Shown: positions 46,436-55,301, counted from the first letter of the stretch. The stretch: 64,000 nt of DNA from Algoriphagus sp. (GCA_029945945.1 JAQSDM010000013.1:1-64000), one strand, 5' to 3'. Notes: generated by a model not told the origin, from the sequence alone. Program-made: numbers and translations.

Positions 46436-47443
46436 ATGAAAGTTGCTTGTTTTAGTACTAAGTCTTATGATAAAGAGGGTTTTGATAGACTCCTGCCGGA
46501 ATATGGACATGAATTCACTTACTTTGAACTTAAACTGGATGAAAAGACAGTTTCACTTGCAATAGGTTTTGATGCTATATGCTCTTTTGTAAATGATCAT
46601 TTGGATGAGACTACTTTAGATAAACTGGCTCAGATGAAGATCAAAAATGTCGTTCTGAGATGTGCTGGTTACAATCAGGTAGACTTAAAAAAAGCAGCTG
46701 AATTAGGAATCAGGATTTGCAGAGTTCCTGCATACAGCCCGGAAGCAGTAGCAGAGCATGCTGTTGCATTGTTGTTGACACTTAGCCGCAAGACCCATAA
46801 AGCTTATAATCGTGTCCGGGAAAATAACTTTTCACTTGAAGGACTAACAGGTTTCAACATCAATGGTAAGACGGTTGGGGTAATCGGAACCGGTGCAATA
46901 GGTTCTGCTTTTTGCCGGATAATGAAAGGGTTTGGCTGCAAGATTCTGGCATTTGACCTGTTTGAAAATAAAGACTTGAAAAATTTAGGCATAACCTATG
47001 TGTCATTAGAGGATCTTCTGAAACAAAGTGCTATAATTTCCCTTCATTGTCCCCTTACTCCCGAAACACAGCATCTCATCAATGGCAAAACAATTTCATT
47101 AATGCCGGAAGGAGTTGTATTGATAAATACAAGCAGAGGCGCTTTGATAGAAACAAAAGCGGTAATAAGAGCTTTAAAAAAGAGAAAAATTGGCTACTTG
47201 GGAATCGATGTTTATGAGCAGGAAGAGCACATCTTTTTTCGAAATCTTTCAGAGGAAATCCTAATGGATGAGGAGATTGCCAGATTAATGACTTTCCCTA
47301 ATGTTTTGATTACAGGTCATCAGGCATTTCTTACCAAAGAAGCGTTAGCTCAAATTTCAAAAGTAACTTTGGAAAATCTCAATGAATTAGGAAAAGGCGA
47401 TTTACTTACAAACGAAGTGAAATGGCGGAGCGAAACCAAATAA
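46436..47443 (+). CDS. D-2-hydroxyacid dehydrogenase (D-lactate dehydrogenase type)
   Basis: A 335-residue NAD-dependent enzyme. The nucleotide loop is VGVIGTGAIGSAFCRIM, the substrate Arg is in VLINTSRGALIET, the Glu is in the YEQEE region and the catalytic His is in LITGHQAFLTKEAL. The closest family is LdhA-type fermentative D-lactate dehydrogenase, reducing pyruvate to D-lactate; related acids are possible. Transcribed alone, ending at a bidirectional terminator. Confidence 0.88.
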   Translation: MKVACFSTKSYDKEGFDRLLPEYGHEFTYFELKLDEKTVSLAIGFDAICSFVNDHLDETTLDKLAQMKIKNVVLRCAGYNQVDLKKAAELGIRICRVPAYSPEAVAEHAVALLLTLSRKTHKAYNRVRENNFSLEGLTGFNINGKTVGVIGTGAIGSAFCRIMKGFGCKILAFDLFENKDLKNLGITYVSLEDLLKQSAIISLHCPLTPETQHLINGKTISLMPEGVVLINTSRGALIETKAVIRALKKRKIGYLGIDVYEQEEHIFFRNLSEEILMDEEIARLMTFPNVLITGHQAFLTKEALAQISKVTLENLNELGKGDLLTNEVKWRSETK

Positions 47444-47460
47444 ACCCCCTCCTTTAAAAA

Positions 47461-47500
47461 AATAAAAGCCTGCAAATCAAAGATCTGCAGGCTTTATTTT
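47461..47500. terminator. Bidirectional terminator between the dehydrogenase and cold-shock genes
   Basis: AAAGCCTGCA (47465-47474) and TGCAGGCTTT (47486-47495) arms are flanked by A/T-rich runs suitable for both directions. Confidence 0.75.
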
Positions 47501-47532
47501 AAATTTCTATTTCGGGAAAACCCGAGTTGAAA

Positions 47533-47727
47533 TTACTTTACAACTTTAACGTTTACTGCGTTAACGCCTTTTTTACCTTGTACAAGGTCATAAACAACGC
47601 GATCGTTTTCACGGATTTCGTGTACCAAGCCAGAGTGGTGTACGAATACATCTTCACTTGAGTCTGCTGGTGTAATGAAACCAAAACCTTTGGTTGTGTT
47701 AAAGAATTTTACTGTTCCTTCATTCAT
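47533..47727 (-). CDS. Cold-shock protein (CspA family)
   Basis: A 64-residue single cold-shock domain with RNP1 KGFGFI (13-18) and RNP2 DVFVHH (26-31). It binds single-stranded nucleic acid and melts RNA structures at low temperature. It is the last gene of a four-gene operon with the desaturase, helicase and small basic protein; the gap to the preceding gene is 5 bp. Confidence 0.95.
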   Translation of the reverse strand: MNEGTVKFFNTTKGFGFITPADSSEDVFVHHSGLVHEIRENDRVVYDLVQGKKGVNAVNVKVVK

Positions 47728-47732
47728 GATTA

Positions 47733-47975
47733 CTAACTTTTAAATTTGGTGTTTTTATTAAATTTGTTTTGATAATTCGGAGTTACTGGTTTTTCCTCAT
47801 CCGGTGGAGTCTCACTGATATTTCCAAACTCATCTACATAAGCCATCATATCTTCTAACTTCCCGCTTTTCGGATCCTCTTTTCTTGATAATTTCTTCTC
47901 AAGCTTGTCTTTTTGCTTCCTCTTTTTTAATTCTGCTTTTTGCTTCTTAATGAATGTGTTCTGATTTTTTGACAT
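47733..47975 (-). CDS. Small basic protein between the helicase and cold-shock genes
   Basis: An 80-residue protein with a strongly basic N-terminal half (KKQKAELKKRKQKDKLEKK) and an acidic/proline C-terminal half containing MAYVDEFGNISETPPDEEKP. The start is the ATG at 47975 (MSKNQNTF); an earlier in-frame start would overlap the helicase. I recall similar proteins beside csp genes in Bacteroidota; function unknown, RNA binding plausible from the charge. Confidence 0.75.
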   Translation of the reverse strand: MSKNQNTFIKKQKAELKKRKQKDKLEKKLSRKEDPKSGKLEDMMAYVDEFGNISETPPDEEKPVTPNYQNKFNKNTKFKS

Positions 47976-47985
47976 TTCGGCTATT

Positions 47986-49176
47986 TTAATTGACAAATGT
48001 AATGGCACGTCCAGTTTTCCCTGCACGACCGGTACGGCCGATTCTGTGGATATAACTATCCATAGACATTGGAAGCTGATAGTTGATCACATGGGTCACG
48101 TCAGCCACGTCTATACCTCTGGCTGCTACATCAGTAGCTACCAAAACTCTGGTTGTTCCGTTTTTGAACTCTTCAATAGTTTTGTTACGGAAGTTTTGAG
48201 ATTTATTTCCATGAATAAGACCTGATTTGATCCCTGTCTCATTCAATTTCTTACTCAATCTGTCTGCAAGTCTTTTGGTCTCTGTGAAAATTATCACTCG
48301 ATCCATTGTTTTGTCCTTGAACAAACCAGCCAACATTTCAAATTTATCCTTTCCTTCAGGTACTCTTATAGTTTCCTGCTCTACATTTTCGCTTGTTGTT
48401 CCACCAGTGTTGATTTTCACAACCACAGGATTATCAAGCAATCCATCGATCAATGCTTTCTGTGTAGGCTCTAAAGTCGCCGAGAAAAGCATTGTTTGAC
48501 TTCTTTTGGTCATCGCATTCACAAGCTTTTTCACATCGTGAACAAAGCCCATATCCAGCATCCTGTCAAACTCATCCAAGACTAACGTATTGACTTGGTT
48601 CAATTTAAGTAGCTTCCGATCGTAAAGATCTAACAATCTTCCCGGAGTACCTACTATTACGTGAAGTTTCCTGTTTAATGACTTAAAGTCTGAATTTATG
48701 TTCGTTCCACCGATGAAAGTTGCAGAATAAAGATTCATTCCTTTACTAAGAGTTTTAAACTCTTCTTCAATCTGCAAAGCCAACTCTCTTGTGGGAGTAA
48801 CGATCAAAGCTGTGAATTGCTGTTGATCTGATTTAGCATGCTCGATTATTGGAATCAAAAAGGCACCTGTCTTTCCAGATCCTGTATTTGATATCCCAAG
48901 AAGATCTCTTCCTTCCATAAGAGGAAAAATTGATTCCTCCTGGATGTTTGTCATTGTTTCATAACCTTTATCCTTCAGGTTCTTTAAAAGAGTTGGCTGA
49001 AGGTTAAGTTTAGTGAAAGGTGTTTCTGATCTAAAACCAGCTTGTCCGCTAGGCTGTGCCTTTTTGACAAGTAGTTTTGCATCCAAAGTAGATTCCTTTT
49101 TTTTCTGCACAGGTCTAGGACCCGGGCTGGAAACTCTTTTTGGATTTGCTGATTTATGTCTGTTATTGGTATTCAT
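47986..49176 (-). CDS. DEAD-box-type ATP-dependent RNA helicase with DEFD in motif II
   Basis: A 396-residue helicase. Visible motifs: Q motif (TNIQEES, about Q79), I (SNTGSGKT, 97-103), Ia (PTRELA), Ib (GTPGR), II (VLDEFD, 201-204), III (FSATL), V (VATDVAARGIDV) and VI (HRIGRTGRAGK). Motif II is DEFD, not DEAD. The N-terminal ~45 residues are basic and disordered, and the protein ends just after motif VI without a C-terminal extension. A role in unwinding RNA in the cold fits its operon. The 8-bp gap to the desaturase and 10-bp gap to the next gene show cotranscription. Confidence 0.92.
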   Translation of the reverse strand: MNTNNRHKSANPKRVSSPGPRPVQKKKESTLDAKLLVKKAQPSGQAGFRSETPFTKLNLQPTLLKNLKDKGYETMTNIQEESIFPLMEGRDLLGISNTGSGKTGAFLIPIIEHAKSDQQQFTALIVTPTRELALQIEEEFKTLSKGMNLYSATFIGGTNINSDFKSLNRKLHVIVGTPGRLLDLYDRKLLKLNQVNTLVLDEFDRMLDMGFVHDVKKLVNAMTKRSQTMLFSATLEPTQKALIDGLLDNPVVVKINTGGTTSENVEQETIRVPEGKDKFEMLAGLFKDKTMDRVIIFTETKRLADRLSKKLNETGIKSGLIHGNKSQNFRNKTIEEFKNGTTRVLVATDVAARGIDVADVTHVINYQLPMSMDSYIHRIGRTGRAGKTGRAITFVN

Positions 49177-49184
49177 ATTGGAAA

Positions 49185-50288
49185 TTAAATGGCTTTAACC
49201 GGCTCTAGTTTCTCGTTTCCAAGAAGATAAAGCATTTTTAAATGGTCTTTTACAGCCAGAAAAAATGTAGGTTTTTCAAAATAAGGTACGTTAAACTCTT
49301 CCGCTGTGGCCTTTACGATTGGCGCGATATTGCGATAATGAACATGGCAAATATCAGGGAAAAGATGATGTTCAATTTGGTGATTCAAACCACCAATGAA
49401 CCAAGAGAATATATTAGATCCAGGAGCGAAATTACAGGTAGTAATCATTTGGTGAAGCATTCGCTCACCTTCAATTACACCATGCTCATCAGGAAGCGGA
49501 AAATCTACTTCAGGAACAATATGTGCGGTCTGGAATACCGAAGTAATAATCAAACCAGTAATAAAATGCATAGCCAAGTGGGCTAATAAAATCATCCCAA
49601 TTGAAAAGGGCGAGAAAATTACCGGCAAGACAATTGTCATAATGTAATAACCAATCTTCCAGGCAATCAACTCCAACAGTGCATTTCTGTAACCATTTTC
49701 GCCCTTTACCAAGCCTTTATCATGATAACGTTTCAGACGTATGAAGTCTTTGGCAGTAACCCATGATACTGTTGAAAGCCCGTAGAAAATCCATGCATAT
49801 AAATGCTGATATTTATGAAGGTTGTTTTTCTCTGCGTTTGGAGAAAATCTCAAGAAGAAAGGAGCATTGATATCATCATCATGCTCATCAATATTGGTAT
49901 AGCTATGGTGAAGTACATTATGTTGAATCTTCCAAACAGTAGCATTAGCACCAATCATATTTAAGGTATACCCCAAAATACGATTGACTGTAGGATTTTT
50001 TGAGTAAGTACCATGAATAGCATCATGCATTACGCCCATACCTACTCCTGCCATTCCAAGACCAGCTACAATAAAACATGCAAACAATTGCCATGTTGTT
50101 GAAGCTACACCTGTGATAACAAGAATAAAAGGGAGAATGAACATAGTAAGCATCACGAAGGTCTTAATGACCATCTCACGATTAGCGTACTTGGATTGGT
50201 TTGTGGATTGAAAATATCCATAAACCCTTTTCCTGAGGGTGATAGAGAATTCAGATAATTCTGATTCTGAGAATTTTACTGTCTTAAT
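49185..50288 (-). CDS. Membrane fatty-acid (acyl-CoA/acyl-lipid) desaturase, probable ATT start
   Basis: A 367-residue di-iron membrane desaturase that introduces double bonds into acyl chains using O2. Histidine boxes are MHDAIHG, QHNVLHHSY and NHQIEHHLFP, between membrane segments. The first ATG (50174) would remove about 38 residues, yet the frame stays open upstream and encodes KTVKFSESELSEF and TLRKRVYGYFQSTNQSKYANRE, which looks like the normal N terminus. No ATG, GTG or TTG lies there; ATT at 50288 stands where homologues would have ATG. First gene of the cold-adaptation operon. Confidence 0.85.
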   Translation of the reverse strand: MKTVKFSESELSEFSITLRKRVYGYFQSTNQSKYANREMVIKTFVMLTMFILPFILVITGVASTTWQLFACFIVAGLGMAGVGMGVMHDAIHGTYSKNPTVNRILGYTLNMIGANATVWKIQHNVLHHSYTNIDEHDDDINAPFFLRFSPNAEKNNLHKYQHLYAWIFYGLSTVSWVTAKDFIRLKRYHDKGLVKGENGYRNALLELIAWKIGYYIMTIVLPVIFSPFSIGMILLAHLAMHFITGLIITSVFQTAHIVPEVDFPLPDEHGVIEGERMLHQMITTCNFAPGSNIFSWFIGGLNHQIEHHLFPDICHVHYRNIAPIVKATAEEFNVPYFEKPTFFLAVKDHLKMLYLLGNEKLEPVKAI

Positions 50289-50664
50289 AATACTGTAATT
50301 GAAATTGTAAATACTAACTGTTCCCGTGGGATTTACTCTGCAGGTTTCAATTCTCTACTTGACATCAGTCAAATTTGAATTAAAAAAGTAGAAACATTAA
50401 GAATTAAAACCTTTGCAAAGGGGAAACTCTTGAATTTGCTACTTAAGCAGGTTGATAATCAACGCTAACTTTATTTTCAAGTATAAGAGATGGTTCGTAT
50501 TAATCAGAGCTCTTATGGGTACAAAAGTAAAACGAAGATTTTGCAATTCCTAATTATCCGCAAAACCATCCATTTAACTTCTACTCCGGTTTTACTCTTC
50601 CCAAGAATCGAGAATGGTAACGGATTGACTTTTAAAGATTAATAAGAGCCAAAAAGTTCAAATA
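50289..50664. other. Long leader/regulatory region of the cold-adaptation operon
   Basis: This 376-bp gene-free stretch contains a perfect minus-strand -7 element TACTTTTG (50522-50529), which would give a leader of about 230 nt, and a TTGAC-n4-GTCAA dyad. AGAGCTCT near 50508 is a small palindrome. I see no other gene. Confidence 0.45.
50359..50372 (-). promoter_or_regulatory. FNR/FixK-type dyad upstream of the desaturase
   Basis: TTGAC-ATCA-GTCAA is a perfect 5-bp dyad, 71 bp before the proposed ATT start. No TAnnTTTG element stands 36.5 bp downstream, unlike at the sulfur genes, so its mode of action may differ. Confidence 0.45.
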
Positions 50665-52011
50665 TTAATTCAACCTCCAATTCACAATGGCATTTATATG
50701 AATCATTTCGACTTTATTATATCGCTGATTTGGAGTTAATACCATATCTCCCAAGGCTTCCTTATTCATCATCAACAAATGAAAATCCAGGTTTTTCACA
50801 AATTCCGGTTTGTATTTCATGCCCAGATTAATTTGCCGATACGAAGGAAATGCATATTTGTTAGCTGCTGCATCCCCTATGTCTGATAGCCAATGGTAAC
50901 CCAAGTGCGTATAAATCTGAAATTGATTTTTCGGAAAACGATACTCTGCATACGCTACTACCGCATCTACGTCTTCGAAACCCTCATTCCTTTCTCTAGG
51001 CACAAAAGTGTACCAAGCATCTTTCCCCCATTCCCTGGGACTGAGCCAACGTCCACTCCCTCCTACTTTGGTGTAATTCAAGTGTATAGTCCAGTTAGGA
51101 TTAGAATAGCCAATCCTTCCGGAAATAGCCCAGTTTTGGTCTTTTGGGTTTTTGTATACCATCGATATGTCTTCGTTTCCTCCTTCGCCTATTCCGTGTT
51201 GGAAACCAGCTTGAAATCCCAGAAGGATTTTTTCTTTTCTCCCTTCGATTAGCCAATTTCTTTCCCACCGAGCCCAATAAGTGCTTGAAATATTCTGTAC
51301 CAAAGTTTGGGATAAATTAAGTTCACCATTTTTCAACTTATGGTTCACGTCCCAAATTCCTATCCAATCACTATCTGTATTCCCAAAGTACTGAGAAGGC
51401 TTCCCGTCTGCATTTCTTCCCACCGGATAAATACCAACCGTTTCTCCTATATCAAACCAAGAGCTACTTCCCCTGACACTCATTCGTCCGATGCCCCAGA
51501 GGTTTATTTTCCATTTTTCAGAGGGTAAAAACCAAACATTCAAGCCTTCGACCGCAGTGGGTGAAAGTCTTCCATCCTGAGCATTGACCCAATCAGAATT
51601 AATTCCCATTCGACCTGCTTTTGCACCCCATTTGGAATTGGAATATTCAAAAGAGAAAGTCTCAAGCTTCCCAAAAAATCTGTCTTTTGTATCAAGGAGG
51701 TCAAAAAGTCCTGTTTCGTAGCGATTACTTTGACCCGTGAGCGGATCAGGATCGGATATATCAGAGCTCCAGATATTAGCAAAAGATCTGTATCCGAAAT
51801 GGAATTTAAAATTCTCACGATAAGAGATTTTCCCTCCAAGATTTAGGGAAGCCCCCAAAGCATAATCATCCTTAAAATCTTCGGGATAGCTGGTACTCAT
51901 CCAAAACGAGCGGAAATGGATGTCGGGAGCGAAAATGAGAGCCTTTTCTGATTCTTGCGAAAAACTTAATAACGGAAGAATCAGAAAAAAGCCTAGCCAA
52001 ATAAATCTCAT
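50665..52011 (-). CDS. Outer-membrane porin linked to TsdA
   Basis: A 448-residue outer-membrane barrel with a signal peptide (about 1-19). Strands alternate aromatic and polar residues; conserved segments include KWGAKAGRMGINSDWVNAQDGRLSPTAVEGL, WLSPREWGKDAWYTFVPRERNEGFE and a C-terminal VNWRLN. It is OprD/alginate-export-like in general build. It is clearly paralogous to the porin at 56536-57942 (both share the (S/F)PREWG and P/QRER motifs). The start overlaps the tsdA stop (ATGA), so I infer it admits the sulfur substrate for TsdA. Confidence 0.8.
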   Translation of the reverse strand: MRFIWLGFFLILPLLSFSQESEKALIFAPDIHFRSFWMSTSYPEDFKDDYALGASLNLGGKISYRENFKFHFGYRSFANIWSSDISDPDPLTGQSNRYETGLFDLLDTKDRFFGKLETFSFEYSNSKWGAKAGRMGINSDWVNAQDGRLSPTAVEGLNVWFLPSEKWKINLWGIGRMSVRGSSSWFDIGETVGIYPVGRNADGKPSQYFGNTDSDWIGIWDVNHKLKNGELNLSQTLVQNISSTYWARWERNWLIEGRKEKILLGFQAGFQHGIGEGGNEDISMVYKNPKDQNWAISGRIGYSNPNWTIHLNYTKVGGSGRWLSPREWGKDAWYTFVPRERNEGFEDVDAVVAYAEYRFPKNQFQIYTHLGYHWLSDIGDAAANKYAFPSYRQINLGMKYKPEFVKNLDFHLLMMNKEALGDMVLTPNQRYNKVEMIHINAIVNWRLN

Positions 52012-53066
52012 TTAGCCTTCGATTTGGCCTCTTTAATTGGCTTAAATGGACCGAACTTATGTTGCTCCTCAGTGAATTCATCACTGAATGGTCCAAAAGG
52101 ATGATCCATCGGTTTTTTGGAAATATCCGGCCAATCTTGGGTAATGTCCTTTTTTGGCCTCTCTACACTATTCACATAAGCTGCCAAATCCCAGGCTTCT
52201 TCATCAGAAAGAATTGGATTTTCATAGGTTGCACCCAAAGGCATATTTGCTTTAACGTACCCTGCAAATCTGGAAAGTCTGAATAACCCTGCTCCATCAT
52301 TGTAACTGTTTTCACCCCAAAGTGGCGGGTATGTATAGCCGGATCCGTCAGGCTTAGGCAATCCTTGCCCTTCCGCCATATGACAACTTTTGCATAGGTT
52401 ATCATAGACTGTTTTACCTTTAATCGGATCTGCTGCCCGATCCAAAAGTGGCAATTCATAAATTCCTGAGCCTTTTGGAGATTCACCTGAGGGTACATCT
52501 TTGCCTACCCACTCAATATATGCCACCATAGCAATCATTTCCTTGCTGTCCTTTTCCAGAGCTTTTCCATTCAGGCTACGTTCGAAGCAATCATTGATTC
52601 GCTTTGGGATGTCTTCTGATTGACCGGATCGCGCTCTTACTTTGGGATAAGTAGAAAACACAGCCGAATAATTATTGCCTAAAGGTACAGTACCCGCCTG
52701 CAAATGGCAGTTTTGGCAATTCATCCCGTTGGACATTTTGCGAACTTTTCCATTTGGACCGAGGTATTCAGCTGTATTTGCGATCAGCTCTTTACCATAT
52801 TTGATATTTTCAGCATTCGGTTCGGCATCGACCGTAGCCCAGTCGGGAGCTTTCCACATTCCTGCAGGATCAACCAAGGCCTTAACAACGGGAACTTCTG
52901 CAACAGTTTGGACCTGCTCCTCTTTTTCTGCCAAGGATGGCAATTCTACACCGGAATACGCGAGGTAAACCGTAATTCCTATGATTCCAACCAATGCCGT
53001 GGCCAAGACAAGTAGCCCAACCAAGAGCGTGATTATTTTCAGAAAAGGTTTAGGTAATTCGTTCAT
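52008..53066 (-). CDS. tsdA: TsdA-type dihaem cytochrome c (thiosulfate dehydrogenase)
   Basis: A 352-residue membrane-anchored dihaem cytochrome. A membrane helix (about 10-38) is followed by two class I haem domains: C117-x2-C120-H121 and C225-x2-C228-H229. Between them is RARSGQSEDIPKRINDCFERSLNGK, the TsdA signature; C160 is placed like the unusual Cys axial ligand of haem 1 in TsdA. M275 (KANMPLG) is a likely ligand of haem 2. TsdA couples two thiosulfates to tetrathionate and passes electrons to the respiratory chain; some act in reverse. It is the promoter-proximal gene of a tsdA-porin operon. Confidence 0.85.
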   Translation of the reverse strand: MNELPKPFLKIITLLVGLLVLATALVGIIGITVYLAYSGVELPSLAEKEEQVQTVAEVPVVKALVDPAGMWKAPDWATVDAEPNAENIKYGKELIANTAEYLGPNGKVRKMSNGMNCQNCHLQAGTVPLGNNYSAVFSTYPKVRARSGQSEDIPKRINDCFERSLNGKALEKDSKEMIAMVAYIEWVGKDVPSGESPKGSGIYELPLLDRAADPIKGKTVYDNLCKSCHMAEGQGLPKPDGSGYTYPPLWGENSYNDGAGLFRLSRFAGYVKANMPLGATYENPILSDEEAWDLAAYVNSVERPKKDITQDWPDISKKPMDHPFGPFSDEFTEEQHKFGPFKPIKEAKSKAK

Positions 53067-53083
53067 AGTTCGAAATCTTGATG

Positions 53084-53130
53084 CAAAAATCAGAATTTGA
53101 ATAACCCGATGATGTGACTTGAATCACATC
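53084..53130 (-). promoter_or_regulatory. CRP/FNR-type box and -7 element of tsdA
   Basis: GATGTGA-CTTGAA-TCACATC (53111-53130) is a perfect 7-bp dyad matching TGTGA-N6-TCACA. The minus-strand GATTTTTG (53084-53091) is one mismatch from TAnnTTTG. Box centre to last base of the -7 element is 36.5 bp, the geometry of a class II activator site near -41. Confidence 0.65.
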
Positions 53131-53293
53131 CACACAAATAAACCAGAGATCATACTTTTAACAAATCAGAAAAGAAAATTGATCCCTAAATCACTCCTTA
53201 ATATCTCGAAAATGTAAAAATACAGCTAACCTAAAAAATGGGGATTGTAAACGAGGTAAATGACTTAGTAAAAATCCACATCGGGATGTTCAT

Positions 53294-54013
53294 TCAGTCT
53301 TTCGCTCTGGCGAGCAAGACTAGTTTCTCACCAACTAAACCCTGCACGAGTATTTCCCGATCTTTCACCCAAAGACTCAGACTGACCTCATCTCCAAGTA
53401 TGCATTCCGCCTGATAATTAATAAGCAGCTCATTAGGCTGAAAGTTATTTTCCCGGAGGATATTCTCAACCCAAAGGATATAGCTGGTATTATTTACGTG
53501 ATTGTTAAGATCCAGGTCAGAGTACCGGACTTTTAGAGTTTCATGGTAAATTTTTTCTCCCTGGATTCTGATTTTTTCGGGTTGCCAATCAGGCTTTTGA
53601 GTTGGATCAAAAAGGTGAGCAGGCAAAACAACCTCAGGTCTCAGGGGCCTTTTGGTTTCTGTATGGAGCAAAAGCCAGGATGACATTGCCTTAACCAATA
53701 CGTCACCATTTGAATCTAAAACCAAAAATTCGCGGAAAGCAAAAAGTTTGTCAGCCCCACGACCGGCGGTAAAAGCCTGGATTTTTTCTCCCCAAGTCGG
53801 TGATTTCTCAACTCGGATATCCAATCTGGACAACACCCACATTTGGTTTGACTCCATCAGATTCCTTCCAAAATCAGCTGAATCAGCATGTCGCCAAGCT
53901 ATTTCCTGAAGGAAATCCGCCAATGAAGTGAGACTAATTCTCCCATCCGGATGAACCTGATAGGAACCTACCTGAAAGGGAAGTGAATATTGAAATGAAT
54001 CACCTAAACTCAT
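53294..54013 (-). CDS. Acyl-ACP thioesterase (FatA-like)
   Basis: A 239-residue double hot-dog thioesterase. The N-terminal half has the hot-dog helix ADFLQEIAWRHADSADFG and WVLSRLDIRVEKSPTWGE; the second half has VRYSDLDLNNHVNNTSYILWVEN, the acyl-ACP thioesterase catalytic stretch (Asn/His). It would release fatty acids from acyl-ACP. It overlaps the upstream MFS gene by 4 bp. It has no evident link to sulfur metabolism although it lies inside that module. Confidence 0.88.
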   Translation of the reverse strand: MSLGDSFQYSLPFQVGSYQVHPDGRISLTSLADFLQEIAWRHADSADFGRNLMESNQMWVLSRLDIRVEKSPTWGEKIQAFTAGRGADKLFAFREFLVLDSNGDVLVKAMSSWLLLHTETKRPLRPEVVLPAHLFDPTQKPDWQPEKIRIQGEKIYHETLKVRYSDLDLNNHVNNTSYILWVENILRENNFQPNELLINYQAECILGDEVSLSLWVKDREILVQGLVGEKLVLLARAKD

Positions 54014-55182
54014 ATATCTATATCAGAAGCGTTGGCTTCAGTTGAGAAAAACACTTGTTTTCTGATGGTTGCAAGCAAGACTATTCCGAGTCCATTTACT
54101 GCAATCATAGCAAATGAGATGGGAAGGCTGAATAATTCTGCAACAAAACCAATCAATGGAGGACCAATCAAAAATCCGAAAAAGGAAATTGTAGAGACGA
54201 GCGCCAATGCAACGCTGGGAGAATACAACTTAGACCGACCTGCAATACTATAGGAAACAGGAATAATAGAAGCAACTCCCAGTCCAACCAACAAAAACCC
54301 GAATGAAGCTGCATAAACAGTTGGGAAAGCAACAGACAAAGACAAACCAAGGAAAATCAGAAAACCACTAACCTGGAGCACTGCAACTTTTCCAAATCGA
54401 TGTACAACCTTGTCCGTTACAAATCTGCCTGATGCCATAGCTCCCATAAAAGCAACATAACCCAAGGCAACCATCGATGGCTCAGCCTCAATTACTTTTT
54501 TGAAATAAACTCCACTCCAGTCAAACATACATCCTTCGCACATCATCCCCAGAAATGCAATCAATCCGATTCGCAAAAGCAAATCGTCAGGTCTTCTCAA
54601 AACCAATCCTCCACCATCTGAAGCCTTCTTTTCTTTGACAATGTATCCTTGTGCCAACACGATGATCACAAAGGAAATCCCCATTACAACCCCGAAATGC
54701 CCAGCGGGAGAAAAATTCAGAAAAATTAATCCTGCACCAAGACCAGCACCGGTAAATCCCGCCATACTCCACAAACCATGAAATGAGGCTAAAATACTTT
54801 TACCCATCTGATCTTCCAGATCAAGAGCTTGAGTATTCAGTGATATGTTCATGATATTCCCAAGCATTCCAAAAATTATCAGGACTGGGACCAGCAAATA
54901 AGTATTCGGACTCAAACCAATCAATGGCAAGGTCATCGCGTAAATAAAACTTCCGATCAGGATTACTCTTCTGCTCCCATAATGATGAACGGACCAACCG
55001 GCGATAGGAAGCCCCAACAAAGATCCTACTGGAAGAAAAAGTAATAAAGTCCCCAATTGACCTTCGGAAAGCTGAAATTTAGCTTGAATGTCAGGGATTC
55101 TGGCTGCCCAAGTCGAAAAGCAGAGGCCCATAAAAAAGAACATGCTCCCAAGTGCAGTTCTTCTTATTGATAATGGATTCAT
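54010..55182 (-). CDS. MFS transporter
   Basis: A 390-residue major facilitator with 12 predicted helices. FFMGLCFSTWAARIPDIQAKFQLSEGQLGTLLL opens helix 1, as in the YbjJ/FucP-like MFS group, and GSRRVILIG is the loop 2-3 motif. Substrate unknown; sugars are common for relatives. It is in an operon with the thioesterase, from a promoter with TACTTTTG at 55207-55214. Confidence 0.85.
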   Translation of the reverse strand: MNPLSIRRTALGSMFFFMGLCFSTWAARIPDIQAKFQLSEGQLGTLLLFLPVGSLLGLPIAGWSVHHYGSRRVILIGSFIYAMTLPLIGLSPNTYLLVPVLIIFGMLGNIMNISLNTQALDLEDQMGKSILASFHGLWSMAGFTGAGLGAGLIFLNFSPAGHFGVVMGISFVIIVLAQGYIVKEKKASDGGGLVLRRPDDLLLRIGLIAFLGMMCEGCMFDWSGVYFKKVIEAEPSMVALGYVAFMGAMASGRFVTDKVVHRFGKVAVLQVSGFLIFLGLSLSVAFPTVYAASFGFLLVGLGVASIIPVSYSIAGRSKLYSPSVALALVSTISFFGFLIGPPLIGFVAELFSLPISFAMIAVNGLGIVLLATIRKQVFFSTEANASDIDI

Positions 55183-55206
55183 AAAAGGAATAGGTCTAAA
55201 GGCTCA

Positions 55207-55214
55207 CAAAAGTA
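55207..55214 (-). promoter_or_regulatory. -7 element of the MFS/thioesterase operon
   Basis: The minus-strand TACTTTTG is a perfect TAnnTTTG match 24 bp before the start. There is no CRP/FNR-type box here, in contrast to the flanking sulfur units. Confidence 0.45.
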
Positions 55215-55301
55215 CTGAACATTGAACCAAAATCCTGAGCACAATAAATATCAAGACAGAAACTATTTAACTTTCCTCGGGTTAATTACAAAAGAGAAAT
55301 T

